NCBI GenBank assembly: GCA_013397075.1
Contig: VWZS01007554.1
Location: 1-64,000, forward strand
DNA: 64,000 nucleotides
Direction of reading: 5' to 3'
From: Rhabdornis inornatus
Lineage: Eukaryota; Chordata; Aves; Passeriformes; Rhabdornithidae
Made by a program: the position numbers and the translations under genes. The notes under the pieces were generated by a model, which was not told the origin of the DNA, searched no databases, and saw only the letters and a list, made by a program, of their open reading frames with translations. Position 1 is the first letter of the stretch. The number at the start of each line of letters is the position of its first letter. This document shows positions 61,601 through 64,000 of this stretch, piece after piece.

Positions 61601-63892
61601 CTGTATGGGTAAGTTGCTTACCACAGTCTCTCAGATGGAAAAAACTCAACTATAGTGTTTTCTTTTGGGTTAAAACAAACAAACAAACCCATAAAACAAA
61701 CCCTCTGTGATTCAGAAATGTTTGGAGAGAAGCAGTGTAGCTCACCAGAGCAAATGGTGAATTGCAAAGGCAGTGCCACTGAAAATTTTGACAGAGGAAC
61801 CCTTAACCTCATGCTACAGAAATAAGTGTAAAAGCTATAGAATAACTTCCCCATTTCCTTCAAAATCCCTCTCATGTTTTTTTACTCTTCTTGTTTCAGA
61901 AAGCATGACACAAAGACACCATTCTGGTTCAAATCCCTCTTTAAAACCATAGAAAGTCAGTTTTAAAGGAGTATATGCAGTGCAAAACAGCTGAGATGGC
62001 CGTGTAGCTTCTTGCAGCCAGCATCTGGGGCTCCAACAGATCATGGGAAAATAGGGAGAGATTTTTAGACTAAAGGTAGCTTGGGTCTAGTACTGTGTTC
62101 TGCACCATGAGCTAATAAGCCAAATCTTTTAAACTGATGCAAATTAAATCTGCTGTATCAAACGTGTTCCTCTCTTCACTTTGTATGGGCTTCAGGCTAG
62201 ATACAGCTCCTGTAAACAGATGGCTGTGCTGATGGGAATGTCTTAGCCTGTGACTTCAGCTAGCAGGAGGAAAAGGATGGAATATTATGTTGCACCACCT
62301 CACAGTCCACGCAATCACTTCATCCTAAAGTAAAGACTGGAAAGGTTTTGCAAGTGTTTGTGTTTCTTAGGGAAAGGAGAGAACGGAACATGCTCGCAAT
62401 CATGTTGGTCTCTCTGAGAGACTTCATGAACTCACTTCATGACAGATTCTTGCAGGGGCTGGAGATTTGGCTGTCTTGCCTTAATAGGAAGGTACCAAGT
62501 AGTCTGAAATATTTTTGACCACTCCAAAAATATGTTCCCACTATAGAATTCTATCATCATTTTCCATGTAACAGCTTAAAAACAAGCAATAAAGCAAGAC
62601 CATGGCACGCATTTTCAGTTAGAGCATTCTTTAAGGTTTTGGAATTTGGGAGGGTGGTGGTTGTAGAATGCGTGAAGTTTCCATTTCATCATACTGGTTT
62701 CATCTTCTCCTGTATTCTATAGTAGTCTTATATAAATAGACATAATTACAGTGATACTTTTACTTTATTGCTATGCTGTTAACTGCAAAATAAGAAAAAA
62801 AACATACAAGGACTATATTGTTATTATATCAATCAGTGGGTTTAAAAGCTGCAATTCTGCTTGGTTTTACAGTTTTTAAAATATATATTTTCCCCCCTAG
62901 GAATCCCATTGCTAGGCTCTAAGCTTGGGATTTGAAAAGCCTCTTCACTGATTCACTGTCTTCTGCTCCATGGACAGCAGCAACCTGGGCATAGATTGTT
63001 TTCCATGTGCCTTGATGGGCTTCCCCAATGTCTGCTAAGGTTTTCAGTAAAGGTGACTTCTCTAAACTGTTTATTCTAATGAAACTGCAGAATGATGTCT
63101 CCAAGATTCCTACCACTATGTCTCACATCTTTAAGAGTTGAATAACTTGGATGGTTAGCAAATGTAACATCACAGTGATAGTGGTTCTATTCTATGCGTT
63201 CAGTTTTGCAAAATGTTTGAATTTCTTGCTGGTGAGGAATATTTTAATTTTGCAGCCCTGTGGCCTTGCAGACATTCGTGCTCCCCTCCTTGTGACCCAA
63301 GGATCTGTTTTAGGTCACAGACTACCATTTCTTTAATATTTGTCTGCAATTATTGCGCTGCCATCATCAATTAAATTCTCCAGATATTTTTCTTCCTGGT
63401 CTCCTGCAGCTTTAATCTGAAACTTTCCATTTTCCTGTCCATGGACACCATCACAGCCTGAACAGGGTCCAACTTTCCATTAATGGACACAGCAGGCTTT
63501 TAAAATAAATCAGACAAAGGGTGGAGTCTGCAGCTCCGGATGCACCATGTGGAAGAGTCAGCCAGACCCAACTCCCAGGACTGCATCAGCTTCTTTCTGT
63601 TTATCTTTGTGCTTATTGAAATAGTAAAAAGTGAAGAAAAATGGGAGGAGAAAAAGGAAAATAAGATGCCTAAACAGCAGCAATCAAGAGAAGAGCACAT
63701 AACAAGGAATAAAGGAGGAAATGGGATCTAGTTCTTAATCCATGTGCATGACCCATAATTTAAACTGTGATCTTAAAAATATTCCTTAGAAAGTACATCT
63801 GAATGCAATGCCTCCTATTTTCCACTGACTTATGGAGGTCTGACTTGGCATATTCCTCAGGTTTGAGGAAATGAAAGGTTATGTTCTAGACA

Positions 63893-63941
63893 AAAAAAAA
63901 AAAAAAAAGAAAAAAAAAATCAAATTTTTCTTTTTTTTTTC
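63893..63941. repeat. Adjacent poly(A) and poly(T) runs
   Basis: Runs of A (one of 17 or more, then 9) separated by a single G are followed after a short gap by runs of T, so the two could pair as an inverted A/T structure. It may be the tail of a retroposed sequence, but no source could be recognised. Confidence 0.6.
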
Positions 63942-64000
63942 TTCTATGCAGGTCGTTGTCTTAATTCACCTCCATTCTATAGAGACACACAGGTTGCCCC

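Larger units (their letters stand above)
54891..64000. other. Intergenic region downstream of TMEM241, no nameable gene
   Basis: About 9 kb. It contains a GC-rich, CpG-poor patch (about 56880-57480), TA-rich repeats near 58571-58610, long A and T runs at 63893-63941 and several short coding-like frames described in the findings. By conserved gene order CABLES1 would be expected on the - strand here or further right. I could not match any segment to it with confidence. Confidence 0.7.

Noticed and set aside
54891..64000. CABLES1 coding exons on the - strand
   Set aside because: Expected from conserved gene order, but I could not match any frame to CABLES1 with confidence, so no feature is called.
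1..64000. CRISPR arrays, operons, rRNA or tRNA genes
   Set aside because: No regularly spaced repeats, no cloverleaf-like sequences and no rRNA cores were seen. The sequence is a vertebrate chromosome segment.

Overview
The window is vertebrate nuclear DNA, almost certainly from a bird. It is AT-rich with a CpG-dense left edge. It carries one multi-exon gene with GT-AG introns and several degraded CR1 LINE fragments of the avian/reptilian type. There is no bacterial-style gene packing, and nearly all the open frames in it are chance frames in introns or intergenic DNA.

One gene fills positions 27 to about 54,890 on the + strand. I assembled fifteen coding exons by hand from splice sites and protein similarity. 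Their lengths sum to 891 nt, which is 296 codons plus a stop. All phases join cleanly and all fourteen introns are GT-AG. The protein matches vertebrate TMEM241 (formerly C18orf45) from end to end, including the 296-residue length I recall for the human protein. TMEM241 is a multi-pass Golgi protein of the nucleotide-sugar transporter (SLC35/VRG4-like) superfamily, and a role in UDP-GlcNAc transport has been reported. Introns range from about 1 to 6 kb, except intron 13, which is exactly 20,000 bp by my boundaries. The last two exons are set apart from the rest by intron 13 and by a 3.4 kb intron 14.

Layout: 1-230 is the CpG-rich promoter edge with exon 1. Exons 2-13 lie between 3.6 and 30.7 kb. 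Intron 13 (30.7-50.7 kb) holds a roughly 1 kb CR1 fragment and a cluster of transcription-factor-like palindromes near 37 kb. Exons 14 and 15 are at 50.7 and 54.2 kb, followed by a short 3' UTR with an AATAAA at 54,864. From about 54.9 to 64.0 kb I see no gene I can name. This stretch contains a GC-rich patch near 57 kb and a few coding-looking short frames near 59.9, 60.7-61.1 and 62.9-63.5 kb. In other vertebrates TMEM241 is flanked by RIOK3 (head to head) and CABLES1 (tail to tail). If that order holds here, RIOK3 lies just off the left edge and CABLES1 lies on the - strand to the right, but neither could be confirmed from this sequence.

No previously undescribed multi-gene system was found. 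The best leads are: a perfect 28-bp palindrome in intron 14; a perfect RFX X-box palindrome with a nearby AP-1 inverted pair in intron 13; a tandemly duplicated X-box-like 17-mer; and unexplained coding-like fragments downstream of the gene.
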